A stretch of DNA of 64,000 bases. It comes from Oceanobacter mangrovi. GTDB lineage: Bacteria > Pseudomonadota > Gammaproteobacteria > Pseudomonadales > Oceanobacteraceae. The stretch's first letter is position 1, and each line of letters begins with the position of its first letter. Under the pieces are notes generated by a model, which was given only the letters and a program-made list of their open reading frames with translations, did no database searches and was not told the DNA's origin. Positions 1-7,463 of this stretch are shown here, one piece after another. The stretch lies in NCBI RefSeq assembly GCF_019740315.1, contig NZ_JAHXZR010000001.1, forward strand, positions 496,001 through 560,000, given 5' to 3'. A program made the position numbers and the translations under genes.

Positions 1-191
1 ACCATCAGCTCAATTTTCGTGATACCAAGGCGGCGGTGGCCTCAACCCGCTGGACGGCACTGGGCTTTGGCGCCACGGTTTCGCTGGTGATGGCGATTCC
101 GGTGCTCAACTGTCTGGTGCCGCCTGCAGCCGTCATAGGTGCCACTCTTTGGCAGCTGGAGCGCCAATACCCACAGGCTCGTCTATCCTGA
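1..191 (+). CDS. CysZ-like (EI24-family) membrane protein, C-terminal fragment
   Basis: Only the last 62 codons are present, read from base 3 to the TGA at 189-191; the 5' part lies outside the window. The visible end contains an amphipathic stretch, a hydrophobic segment (GFGATVSLVMAIPVLNCLV) and then PPAAVIGATLWQLE. The pattern 'IPVLNxLVxPAAVxGAT' resembles the end of CysZ/EI24 inner-membrane proteins, which in enterobacteria take part in sulfate uptake for cysteine synthesis. The assignment rests on remembered similarity over a short piece, so the family is likely but the substrate is not settled. It is followed 39 bp later by the response regulator on the same strand. Confidence 0.55.
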   Translation, partial: HQLNFRDTKAAVASTRWTALGFGATVSLVMAIPVLNCLVPPAAVIGATLWQLERQYPQARLS

Positions 192-230
192 AAGTCTGAC
201 TGAGAAATTTGCAGACCGGAGTTGCCGCTA

Positions 231-1130
231 ATGGCCGAGCTAACCTTCTTGTTGGTGGACGATGCCGCCTTCATTCGCGACCTTGTCAAAAAGGCGGTCC
301 GCCAGACGTATCCGGGGTGCAACCTGGTAGAAGCCATCAATGGCCGTAAAGCCGTGACAGCACTGGGCAGCAATCGGGTTGATGTGGTGTTGTGTGACTG
401 GGAAATGCCTGAAATGTCCGGCATTGAGGTACTGCAATGGATGCGCTCTGACGAACGTTACAAGAACACGCCTTTTATGATGATCACCAGTCGTGGCGAC
501 AAGGAGCATGTCGTCAAGGCGGTGGAGGCCGGAGTTTCGGATTACATTGGCAAGCCGTTCAGCCGTGACTCCTTTGTCGACAAGCTGACCCGTATGGTGT
601 TTCGCCATCTCAAGGTACGGCCATCCCAGCAGGCGGGCACCGTTAGCAGTCGTGGTGATATGGGGGGGGCTTCGGTACTGATGGGCAATGTCGGTAATCA
701 GGCGCTGACCAAAAAGCAGGAAACAAAAACAATCACCGAAGTTTCTCCGTTGTTGGCTGCTGCCTCGGCTTCTTCAGTCGCGGCTGCTGCCCCTACCGCT
801 GGAAAGCCCGGTGTGCGGGCAATGGGGCTGGCGACCGTCAGGTTTGCCTCCGGTAGTGAAGCCAAGCTGGTGATCAAGGATATGAGCCTGCAGGAAATGC
901 TGGGGGTGTTTAAACGTACCGGCGATGTGCCGCAATTACTGGAGCAGGCGGTGATTGATATCGCAGACGAGGAACAGAAGATCCTCGCCCGCGTGAATGG
1001 CTTTGTGCGCATGATTCAGGCACAGGAGCCGCATCCGGATGCCGAAACCATTCAGATCCGCATCCGCCTGGTCGATGACGACCCGGACAAGCTTGACGCG
1101 GTTTCCCGCTTTATTGCTCGGACTCGTTAG
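231..1130 (+). CDS. CheY-type response regulator with unassigned C-terminal domain
   Basis: This 299-residue protein begins with a REC domain (about residues 5-125): the acidic pair in LLVDDAAF, the phosphoacceptor Asp in VVLCDWEMP, Thr/Ser in MMITSRGD and the conserved Lys in YIGKPF. An Ala/Ser-rich linker (about 150-200) leads to a soluble C-terminal domain of roughly 95 residues that I do not recognise; no DNA-binding helix-turn-helix is apparent. ATG at 231 was chosen over an upstream TTG at 222 because GGAG lies 9 bases before it. Pseudomonas carries a stand-alone response-regulator gene in the same phoBR-pho neighbourhood, so this is probably a conserved companion. Its 3' end overlaps the convergent phoR by 20 bp. 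Confidence 0.8.
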   Translation: MAELTFLLVDDAAFIRDLVKKAVRQTYPGCNLVEAINGRKAVTALGSNRVDVVLCDWEMPEMSGIEVLQWMRSDERYKNTPFMMITSRGDKEHVVKAVEAGVSDYIGKPFSRDSFVDKLTRMVFRHLKVRPSQQAGTVSSRGDMGGASVLMGNVGNQALTKKQETKTITEVSPLLAAASASSVAAAAPTAGKPGVRAMGLATVRFASGSEAKLVIKDMSLQEMLGVFKRTGDVPQLLEQAVIDIADEEQKILARVNGFVRMIQAQEPHPDAETIQIRIRLVDDDPDKLDAVSRFIARTR

Positions 1131-2430
1131 CCAGGGCCGGGCTGACTTCCTTCAGGCGGCGAGCCGGAAAACGACAGGTAAAGGTACTGCCTTTGCCTTC
1201 TGCACTGCTGATCTGCAACTCACCATCATGATGAATCAGCACGTGCTTGACGATGGCCAGCCCCAGACCGGTACCGCCAGTAGCGATGCTGCGGCTTGGG
1301 TCGGCGCGATAGAAGCGCTCGGTCAGGCGTGGAATGTGATGTGCGGCAATGCCGATACCGTCGTCCTTCACACTCATGTAGCCGTAACGTTCATCACGGT
1401 ACCAGCGTAGCTGCACTGTGCCGCCTTGCGGGGTGTATTTCACCGCGTTAAAGACCAGATTGGAGAAGGCGCTGCGCAGTTCGTTGTAGTTGCCCAACAG
1501 GGTGCTACGGTCTTCAATCTCGAAGTTGACCTGATGGTGGCCGCCGCTGAGGGCGCGGGCGTCGGTCTGAATTGCACTCACCAGCGCCACAACATCGACA
1601 TAAACCTCATCTTCGGCCTTGCCGGTTTCCAGTCGCGACAACATCAGCAGGTCCTTGATGAGGTTGTCCATCCGGTGGCTCTGTTCATTCATTTGCTGCA
1701 GCATGCGGCCCCAGCGCGGCGGCAACATTTCAGCCCCCATTTGCATGGTTTCGACGTAGCCGGAAATGACCGTCAGCGGTGTCCGCAGCTCGTGGCTGAC
1801 GTTGGCGACGAAGTCCTTGCGCATCTGTTCCAGCTGCTTCAGGCGAGTCACGTTGTGGACCAGAATCAGGCGATCACGGCGGCCAAACAGGGTGATGTTG
1901 AACTGTAGATAGAGTTGCGGATTGACCGGTGATCGAATGGTCAGAGGCTCGCGGTAATCGGCACGATCAAAGTAGGATTTGAATTCCGGCGTGCGAATCA
2001 GGTTGGTAATCGGCTGGCCAATGTCGACCGGGCTGCGCAGGCCCAGATAACCTTCGGCGGCCTGATTCCAGAACTCCAGTGCGCCGGTCGAATCGACCAT
2101 CAGCACGGCGTCCTTGAGTGCTGCTGTGGAATCCTGAATACGGTTAATAATGCCTTGCAGTTGCTGCTGGTTTTTCAGGCTGCGCTGTTGCAGTCGCTGG
2201 TTCTGGATAAACACGGAACCCCAGATACCTATGGTGCGTGGCAGCAAGGTGGTCTGGCCTTCTTCAAGCCAACGATTGAGGCGATAAAGCTGGATCCAGT
2301 GCCAGACGGTGTAGCACAACAGGGTCAGACTCAGACCCGCCAGCGGATAGTGGAACAGGTAGCCAATACCCGTCCCGCACAGCATCAGGTAAACAATGCG
2401 GCGCAGTTCCCTGCGCCAGATGGGGTTCAT
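1111..2430 (-). CDS. phoR: PhoR phosphate-regulon sensor histidine kinase
   Basis: PhoR is the inner-membrane kinase of the phosphate-starvation two-component system and phosphorylates PhoB. The 439-residue product has an N-terminal hydrophobic region (two close membrane segments, RRIVYLMLCGTGIGYLF onwards), a PAS-like domain (residues about 95-195), the phosphoacceptor box VANVSHELRTPLTV, and the ATPase motifs FNAVKYTPQGG, KDDGIGI and GGTGLGLAI. The ATG at 2430 lies 4 bp after the phoB stop; the frame continues upstream to 2472 but only inside phoB, so the short start is preferred. Translational coupling to phoB is likely because no strong ribosome site is seen. Confidence 0.95.
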   Translation of the reverse strand: MNPIWRRELRRIVYLMLCGTGIGYLFHYPLAGLSLTLLCYTVWHWIQLYRLNRWLEEGQTTLLPRTIGIWGSVFIQNQRLQQRSLKNQQQLQGIINRIQDSTAALKDAVLMVDSTGALEFWNQAAEGYLGLRSPVDIGQPITNLIRTPEFKSYFDRADYREPLTIRSPVNPQLYLQFNITLFGRRDRLILVHNVTRLKQLEQMRKDFVANVSHELRTPLTVISGYVETMQMGAEMLPPRWGRMLQQMNEQSHRMDNLIKDLLMLSRLETGKAEDEVYVDVVALVSAIQTDARALSGGHHQVNFEIEDRSTLLGNYNELRSAFSNLVFNAVKYTPQGGTVQLRWYRDERYGYMSVKDDGIGIAAHHIPRLTERFYRADPSRSIATGGTGLGLAIVKHVLIHHDGELQISSAEGKGSTFTCRFPARRLKEVSPALANESEQ

Positions 2431-2434
2431 CAAA

Positions 2435-3133
2435 TCAGGATACTTTTGTCGAGAATCGGTAGCCGGTGCCACGCACAGTTTGTATCAGGTGCTCGTGCGA
2501 CTCTCCCAGTGCCTTGCGCAGACGACGGATGTGCACATCGACAGTACGTTCTTCAACATAAACGTTACCGCCCCACACCTGGTCCAGCAGCTGGGCGCGA
2601 GAGTAGGCGCGCTCCTGATGGGTCATGAAGAACTGTAACAGGCGATACTCGGTTGGGCCAATATCAATTGGTTTATCATTTGACGTAACCCGGTGACAAA
2701 CCGGATCCAGCAGCAGGCCGCTGACTTCAATTGGCTCTTCAATCCCTTGAGGGGTGGAACGACGCAATACCGCTTTCAGGCGGGCAACCAGTTCACGAGG
2801 GGAAAAAGGCTTGGTGATGTAGTCATCAGCGCCCGCTTCCAGCCCCTGTACCTTGTTATCTTCTTCACCCTTGGCGGTAAGCATGATAATCGGCAGTTCA
2901 GCGGTGCGGTCTTCGCGTTTCAGACGACGGGCAAATTCGACGCCACTGGTGCCAGGCAGCATCCAGTCGAGCAGAATCAGGTCGGGTTTTCTGTCAATGA
3001 TCTGAGCGTGGGCTTCCTGAGCATTGGCGGCTTCGAGGCATTCGTAACCGGCCATCTCCAGGGCCACAGCAATCATCTCGCGAATAGGTGCTTCGTCGTC
3101 CACGATAAGGACGCTTTTACCTGCTTTGGTCAT
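2435..3133 (-). CDS. phoB: PhoB phosphate-regulon response regulator
   Basis: PhoB is the OmpR-family transcription factor that activates phosphate-scavenging genes. The 232-residue protein has a REC domain with VLIVDDEAP, the phosphoacceptor in [10 protein letters not shown] and the Lys in YITKPFSP. It ends in a winged-helix domain (about 130-230) with the recognition region [14 protein letters not shown] and the terminal wing RGTGYRFS. Length is standard for the family. It is the first gene of phoBR and is preceded by a Pho box with a correctly spaced -10 element, which indicates autoregulation. Confidence 0.97.
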   Translation of the reverse strand: MTKAGKSVLIVDDEAPIREMIAVALEMAGYECLEAANAQEAHAQIIDRKPDLILLDWMLPGTSGVEFARRLKREDRTAELPIIMLTAKGEEDNKVQGLEAGADDYITKPFSPRELVARLKAVLRRSTPQGIEEPIEVSGLLLDPVCHRVTSNDKPIDIGPTEYRLLQFFMTHQERAYSRAQLLDQVWGGNVYVEERTVDVHIRRLRKALGESHEHLIQTVRGTGYRFSTKVS

Positions 3134-3180
3134 AGTAAGCTCGTCACGGAAGTGTCACACAAATTTAATAAGCGGCCCGT

Positions 3181-3214
3181 ATTACACTGGCCTTGTGTTA
3201 CAGGCTCATGACAA
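3181..3214 (-). promoter_or_regulatory. Pho box and -10 element of the phoB promoter
   Basis: On the minus strand TTGTCAT-GAGC-CTGTAAC (3197-3214) forms two direct heptamers with the 11-bp period of PhoB sites (consensus CTGTCAT-AWAW-CTGTCAY). Exactly 10 bp further lies TGTAAT (3181-3186), a good -10 hexamer at the position used by PhoB-activated sigma70 promoters that lack a -35. The element sits about 50-80 bp upstream of the phoB start codon. Site identity is read from sequence; function is inferred. Confidence 0.75.
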
Positions 3215-3268
3215 TTGACCGCCGGGACAGGCATTCGTCATGCCTTGCCAGCAGTTTGTGAACCTTTT

Positions 3269-4162
3269 TCACACCGAACTCTTGATGGCGTAGCTGATGA
3301 TCAAGGCCAGCCACATAATCACACCATACCAGTGGGCCTGACGGAATTCGCGAAAACAGACCATGCGTTCACGGCTGCGAATAGCCCAGATCTGCCACAC
3401 CAGATACCCCAGACCTGCCAGCCAACCGATCAGGTAGCTCCAGTGCAGCTCCAGTTGCAGGCCAACTGACAGCATACAAATGTGCGCCATCGCAAATAGA
3501 ATGGCAATAATGGTCACATCCAGGTCACCAAATAGAATGGCGGTACTTTTAACGCCGATCCTCAGATCATCGTCACGATCGACCATCGCATAGATGGTGT
3601 CGTAACCGACAGTCCAGCAAACCTTGGCAATAAACAGCAACCAGCAGATAGTGGTCAGCTGATTGGCTTCGGCCGCAAATGCCATGGGAATCGACCAGGA
3701 AAACGCCATGCCGAGGAACACCTGTGGCAGGTGAGTGTGACGCTTCATAAAAGGGTAGAGAGCGGCCAGAAAAACCCCGCCAAATGACAGCCAGATCGTC
3801 AGGCTGTTGGTCAGTAATACCAGCCCGAATGCCAGCAGGCAGAGCACCACAAAACCACGCAGCGCTTGCTTTTCGGTCAGTCGCCCCTGCGTCAATGGAC
3901 GATCCTGGGTGCGTTTGACGTGACGGTCGATATGGCGGTCAGCATAGTCGTTAATAACACAACCCGCTGAACGCATCAGAAACACCCCGAGGGTGAAAAT
4001 AATCAGATTCTGCCAGCTTGGCAGGCCTTCGGCGGCGATCCACAGCGCCCACAGGGTGGGCCACAGCAGCAGGTAGGAGCCGACAGGCTTGTTGAAGCGG
4101 GTGATTTGCACCCATTCATGCCAGAGCGGCCAAACGCGATCCAGTTGGTGACGAACAGACAT
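3269..4162 (-). CDS. ubiA: 4-hydroxybenzoate polyprenyltransferase UbiA
   Basis: UbiA is an integral membrane prenyltransferase that attaches the polyprenyl tail to 4-hydroxybenzoate in ubiquinone synthesis. The 297-residue product has multiple hydrophobic segments and both Mg-diphosphate motifs: NDYADRHIDRHVKRT near residue 70 and a second Asp-rich loop YAMVDRDDDLRIG. The start at 4162 (MSVRHQLDRVW) was chosen because the frame upstream of it runs into ubiC. It follows the ubiC stop by 4 bp, so the two genes are co-transcribed and the UbiC product is the UbiA substrate. Confidence 0.95.
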   Translation of the reverse strand: MSVRHQLDRVWPLWHEWVQITRFNKPVGSYLLLWPTLWALWIAAEGLPSWQNLIIFTLGVFLMRSAGCVINDYADRHIDRHVKRTQDRPLTQGRLTEKQALRGFVVLCLLAFGLVLLTNSLTIWLSFGGVFLAALYPFMKRHTHLPQVFLGMAFSWSIPMAFAAEANQLTTICWLLFIAKVCWTVGYDTIYAMVDRDDDLRIGVKSTAILFGDLDVTIIAILFAMAHICMLSVGLQLELHWSYLIGWLAGLGYLVWQIWAIRSRERMVCFREFRQAHWYGVIMWLALIISYAIKSSV

Positions 4163-4166
4163 AGAC

Positions 4167-4736
4167 TTACTCCAGGGCTGATGCTGGTGTGACGGGTGCC
4201 AGCAAGTGGATCGAAAAGGCTTCGGAAACCAGAATCTGTACCGCACCGAGAGCAAACACAGAACGCCGGGTCCAGGGGAACTCCTGCCGCAGTGCCGGGG
4301 TCGATGGGGCTATTGCCAGCGATTGACGCTGCAGGTTTGGTTGGCGAAACAGGAAGCTGCCCAATGAGCGGTTACCGAGGCCCCGTAGCGGATAGTTGAG
4401 CTGTGTCAGCTGCTGGTGGGGGACGACGGTGCGGGCACGCACCATCAGCTGGTTTCCCAGCCACAGGGCGACTTCGCGGCGCCACACCGACTGTGGCCAG
4501 CTCAAGCCCAGATCCTGGCACTCTTGCGGGCTGGCATGACCATGATCTTCGGCCAGTACGTCGACCCGAAATGGTGCCGTTGAGTGCTGTTGCAGCCGCC
4601 GGGTCAGCGAGCCATTGTCGCAAAGCCAGTGCCGCCATTGGCGTGGCAAACGGCAAGGGATAGCGATTCGATGACTGCGCCAGTCTGGCCCACAGTCAAG
4701 AATTGGCAGAAATTTGGCGGAATGTCGGTGTTTCAT
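4167..4736 (-). CDS. ubiC: Chorismate-pyruvate lyase UbiC
   Basis: UbiC converts chorismate into 4-hydroxybenzoate and pyruvate, the first committed step of ubiquinone synthesis. The 189-residue cytosolic protein shows the family pattern: WLCDNGSLTRRLQ in the N-terminal half, VRARTVVPHQQL around the active-site Arg, and the GLGNRSLGSFLF motif. Length fits the family. It is the upstream gene of the ubiC-ubiA pair, divergent from HU across a 386-bp spacer. Confidence 0.9.
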   Translation of the reverse strand: MKHRHSAKFLPILDCGPDWRSHRIAIPCRLPRQWRHWLCDNGSLTRRLQQHSTAPFRVDVLAEDHGHASPQECQDLGLSWPQSVWRREVALWLGNQLMVRARTVVPHQQLTQLNYPLRGLGNRSLGSFLFRQPNLQRQSLAIAPSTPALRQEFPWTRRSVFALGAVQILVSEAFSIHLLAPVTPASALE

Positions 4737-5122
4737 GGCGGCGGAGCATGCGACAAATCACAAATAGTGGCAAGTGAGAGGCCTGCTTGCATTGATTTTC
4801 GAAGCCTTGGCCAGTAGCTTAGGCGCCTGCGGCCGGATCCGGCAGCCGGACTGGCCTGCAAGGCTTGTGGGACGGGCTTTGTGACCCATTTCACAGGTTG
4901 AAGAATGACCTGAATTGCTGTCCCGCAGTGCCATCTTTTCACTGAGACATCTGGCAATACTTACCTGTGGGTAAGCAGGATTATTTTACCGTTCAGCGCA
5001 CGTTGGGCGGTCAGAACCAAGCGGGTTTGTCAGCAGAGACCATGAATACATCAGATGGTCCGTTCTGGCAGGTCCGGGTAACCTGGCTATTTGTAGCCTG
5101 TATCATTCCAAGAGGAAATTTC
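4737..5122. other. 386-bp divergent spacer between ubiC and HU
   Basis: No credible gene is present. Reading frames crossing it lack ribosome sites and family features. A GC-rich palindromic patch (CCGGATCCGG) lies around 4834-4843. In Pseudomonas this position holds two rubredoxins and a rubredoxin reductase; no CxxCG rubredoxin signature is seen here in any frame. It must contain the ubiC and HU promoters, but I could not pick convincing -35/-10 pairs. Confidence 0.5.
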
Positions 5123-5395
5123 ATGCGTAAACCAGAACTGGCAGCTGCCATCGCCGAGAAAACTGACCTGAGCAAGGAAAAAGCGGCAGAAGTGATCAAT
5201 GTGGTAACTGACCGCATCGCTCAGGCTCTGGCTGAAGGCGACAGCGTAAGCCTGATCGGCTTCGGTACTTTCGAAGTTCGTCAGCGTGCCGAGCGTCAGG
5301 GTAAAAACCCACAGACTGGTGAAGCCATCACCATTCCGGCTGCCAAAGTACCTGCCTTCAAGCCAGGCAAAGGCCTGAAAGACGCTGTTCAATAA
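5123..5395 (+). CDS. hupB: HU-family nucleoid DNA-binding protein
   Basis: HU proteins bind and bend DNA without sequence specificity as dimers. This 90-residue protein begins MRKPELAAAIAEKTDLSKEK, has the conserved core GFGTFEVRQRAERQGKNP, and the beta-arm tip with TGEAITIPA, ending in FKPGKGLKDAV. The ATG at 5123 is preceded by AGAGGA; the longer frame upstream of it has no supporting features. The DUF1415 gene starts 4 bp after its stop and probably shares its transcript. Whether it is the alpha- or beta-type HU cannot be decided here. Confidence 0.93.
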   Translation: MRKPELAAAIAEKTDLSKEKAAEVINVVTDRIAQALAEGDSVSLIGFGTFEVRQRAERQGKNPQTGEAITIPAAKVPAFKPGKGLKDAVQ

Positions 5396-5399
5396 GCAG

Positions 5400-5966
5400 A
5401 TGTCACCTGCCGAGCTGACCCGTCTTTGGGTCACCCGACTGGTGGTGGGCGAAGGGTTGTGTCCCTTCGCTCATCCGGTCATGTCCAGCCTTGCAATTCA
5501 TGTGTGTGACAGCGACTCACTCAATCAGGCGACTGCCGAATTGATGCAGTTACTGACGGATGTTCATGAAGCCGACCCACAACAATTGCCAACGGCATTA
5601 TTTGTAACTCCAAAGCTGCTGCAATCGTTTGATGAATACTGGAACTGGTATTTGATTTGTGACGAGCTGCTGGCGCAGATGGGCTACGAAGGTGAGCTGC
5701 AACTGGCCAGTTTTCACCCGCACTATTGTTTTGAAGGAGAAGCTGCAGACGATCCCAGCAATTTCTCCAACCGTTCGCCATTTCCGATGTTACACATCAT
5801 CCGTGAAGCCGATATCGAGCAGGCGCTGGAATCGGTAGCCAATCCGGAAAAAATCCCCGAGCGCAATCAGCGCCATTTACGCCGCCTTGGCCTGCAAGGC
5901 ATTCTGGCCATCATGCCGGAGTTGGCTGACACTCAGGTGTTTCAGCAATCAGAGAGCAGCAACTAG
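5400..5966 (+). CDS. DUF1415 family protein
   Basis: The 188-residue soluble protein matches the DUF1415 pattern as I know it: an N-terminal LVVGEGLCPFAHPV motif with a conserved Cys-Pro-Phe, FDEYWNWYLICDELL in the middle, and the signature FHPHYCFEGEAADDPSNF followed by NRSPFPMLHIIREADI. The histidine/cysteine-rich signature suggests a metal or substrate site, but no function is established. It starts 4 bp after HU. Its stop overlaps the convergent YbaK-HDOD gene by 4 bp. Confidence 0.85.
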   Translation: MSPAELTRLWVTRLVVGEGLCPFAHPVMSSLAIHVCDSDSLNQATAELMQLLTDVHEADPQQLPTALFVTPKLLQSFDEYWNWYLICDELLAQMGYEGELQLASFHPHYCFEGEAADDPSNFSNRSPFPMLHIIREADIEQALESVANPEKIPERNQRHLRRLGLQGILAIMPELADTQVFQQSESSN

Positions 5967-7351
5967 CGCTCCAGCAGCGTCACCAGTTCGCTCAGCTCGC
6001 CGACATGGTTGAGCAGCTCCGAAGTCACTTCATCGACGGTTGCCAGAGTCAGTCCCAGGGCTTCGAGAATGTTGGGGTCTGGCGTTTCATCGGGCCCATC
6101 GCCATAACCATGGCGTCGCAACGCCCGTGTCATGACATAGTTCAGATGGGCGTAGTTGGCGTGATTGCCACAGTAAAACGGATTATGTTGCTGGCGCAGC
6201 GCAATCACGATTTCATCCGGCAGCTGCCACTGGCGTAACAGCGTGGCGGCAATCTGTTCGCGGCAAACGCCCAGCAAATGACGTTCGATATAGAAGCGAT
6301 TGATATGCGGGTTGGCTTCGATATGGCGGTTCACCAGCGAAAACTGCGGTGGAAATACCTGCCCCAGTACCAGGAAACCAAAGTTGTGCAGCAAGCCTGC
6401 CAGATAGGCGAGGCCAGCATCTGGCCGCAGCTTGCCCTTGATCTTGCGAGCCAACTCATTGTTGAGCGCCGCCCCCATCACCGCCTGTTGCCAGAATGGT
6501 GTGTAACCATGCGGACCTTCGCGGGGAATCGCCAGACTGCGCCCGAGCGACAATCCCAGTGACAGGTTCATCACCAGATCAAAGCCGAGTACCCGCAGCA
6601 CTGCGTCTTCAACATTATTGACCATGCCGCGGGGCCGATAATAAGGCGAACGTGCCCAGCTCATCACCTGGGCACTGATTGACGGGTCGGTTTCGATCGC
6701 CCGTGCCAGTGACACGGTGTCGGCATCAGGGTCGATGCGTAATTCAATAATCCGGTGAGCGGTTTCCGGCAGCGGTGGCAGATCAAGGGTATCCTGCAAG
6801 CGTTGTTGGATACGTAATGGCGTAAATTGGCGCACCGCTGCGTGAATGTCTTCCTTGTCGCTGTCGGCGTCGCTGTAATGGATATCAATCTGCACCGGCA
6901 CGCTGTAGCTGCCGATGTGCGAACTGACGGTCAGGGCGCGGAACTGGTCGGCGGGCAGCTTCAGCTGGGTATCGCCCTGGCCAGCCTGAATCAGCAAGTG
7001 ATCGTAGTCCAGCAGTGACTGGTCGACCAGGCTTTCCTGTCCCGTCAGTTGTGGCAGCGCCGGGAAGTCTTCAAGGCCCAGCTGTTGTTTGAGACGGCTT
7101 AATTCAGCTGCGCCAACGGCGGTAAACTGGCGCCCGAGCCGATGGGAAATCAGGTTCAGGTCGAGAATCCGGTTGGACGGAATGACCGCCTGCACCAGCC
7201 CCGCTGAATCCTTCAGAAAAATCACTTTGGCCAGGTTGGCTGGCCGGTTTCCGGTTTCCACCATTACGTGCTCGTTTTGCAAATCATCGGTAACTGAATA
7301 GCGGACTTTCCAGTCGTCCAGTACCTTTTGAACTGAGGCGGGAATTGCCAT
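5963..7351 (-). CDS. YbaK/EbsC-like domain fused to HDOD signalling domain
   Basis: The N-terminal 150 residues look like a YbaK/EbsC aminoacyl-tRNA deacylase fold (AKVIFLKDSAGLVQAVIPSN, then DLNLISHRLGRQF). Residues about 190-400 form an HDOD domain (LPPLPETAHRIIELRIDPDA, DPSISAQVMSWARS, LLHNFGFLVLG), a degenerate HD-superfamily module common in bacterial signalling. ATG at 7351 was preferred to 7387 because GGGGAG precedes it at good spacing; this gives 462 residues. It lies downstream of recG on the same strand with a 112-bp gap. Pseudomonas has a comparable protein next to recG. Its task is unknown; a link between tRNA charging state and signalling would be speculation. Confidence 0.8.
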   Translation of the reverse strand: MAIPASVQKVLDDWKVRYSVTDDLQNEHVMVETGNRPANLAKVIFLKDSAGLVQAVIPSNRILDLNLISHRLGRQFTAVGAAELSRLKQQLGLEDFPALPQLTGQESLVDQSLLDYDHLLIQAGQGDTQLKLPADQFRALTVSSHIGSYSVPVQIDIHYSDADSDKEDIHAAVRQFTPLRIQQRLQDTLDLPPLPETAHRIIELRIDPDADTVSLARAIETDPSISAQVMSWARSPYYRPRGMVNNVEDAVLRVLGFDLVMNLSLGLSLGRSLAIPREGPHGYTPFWQQAVMGAALNNELARKIKGKLRPDAGLAYLAGLLHNFGFLVLGQVFPPQFSLVNRHIEANPHINRFYIERHLLGVCREQIAATLLRQWQLPDEIVIALRQQHNPFYCGNHANYAHLNYVMTRALRRHGYGDGPDETPDPNILEALGLTLATVDEVTSELLNHVGELSELVTLLER

Positions 7352-7463
7352 CGCCTGCTCCCCTGTCAACTCAACGCGTTTCTTCACTATAGATCAGGAA
7401 ACGACGGCGCAGAGGGAAAACAAACTGACTTATTAACAGCGCTGATAACAATTGCCCGGCGGG

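Noticed and set aside
3142-3159. Second Pho-box-like pair TCGTCAC-GGAA-GTGTCAC on the plus strand
   Set aside because: It has the right 11-bp period but faces away from phoB, lies within 26 bp of its start codon and has no -10 at the proper distance.
4967-5122. N-terminal extension of HU by 52 codons
   Set aside because: HU homology starts exactly at 5123 with a good ribosome site; the upstream frame has neither.
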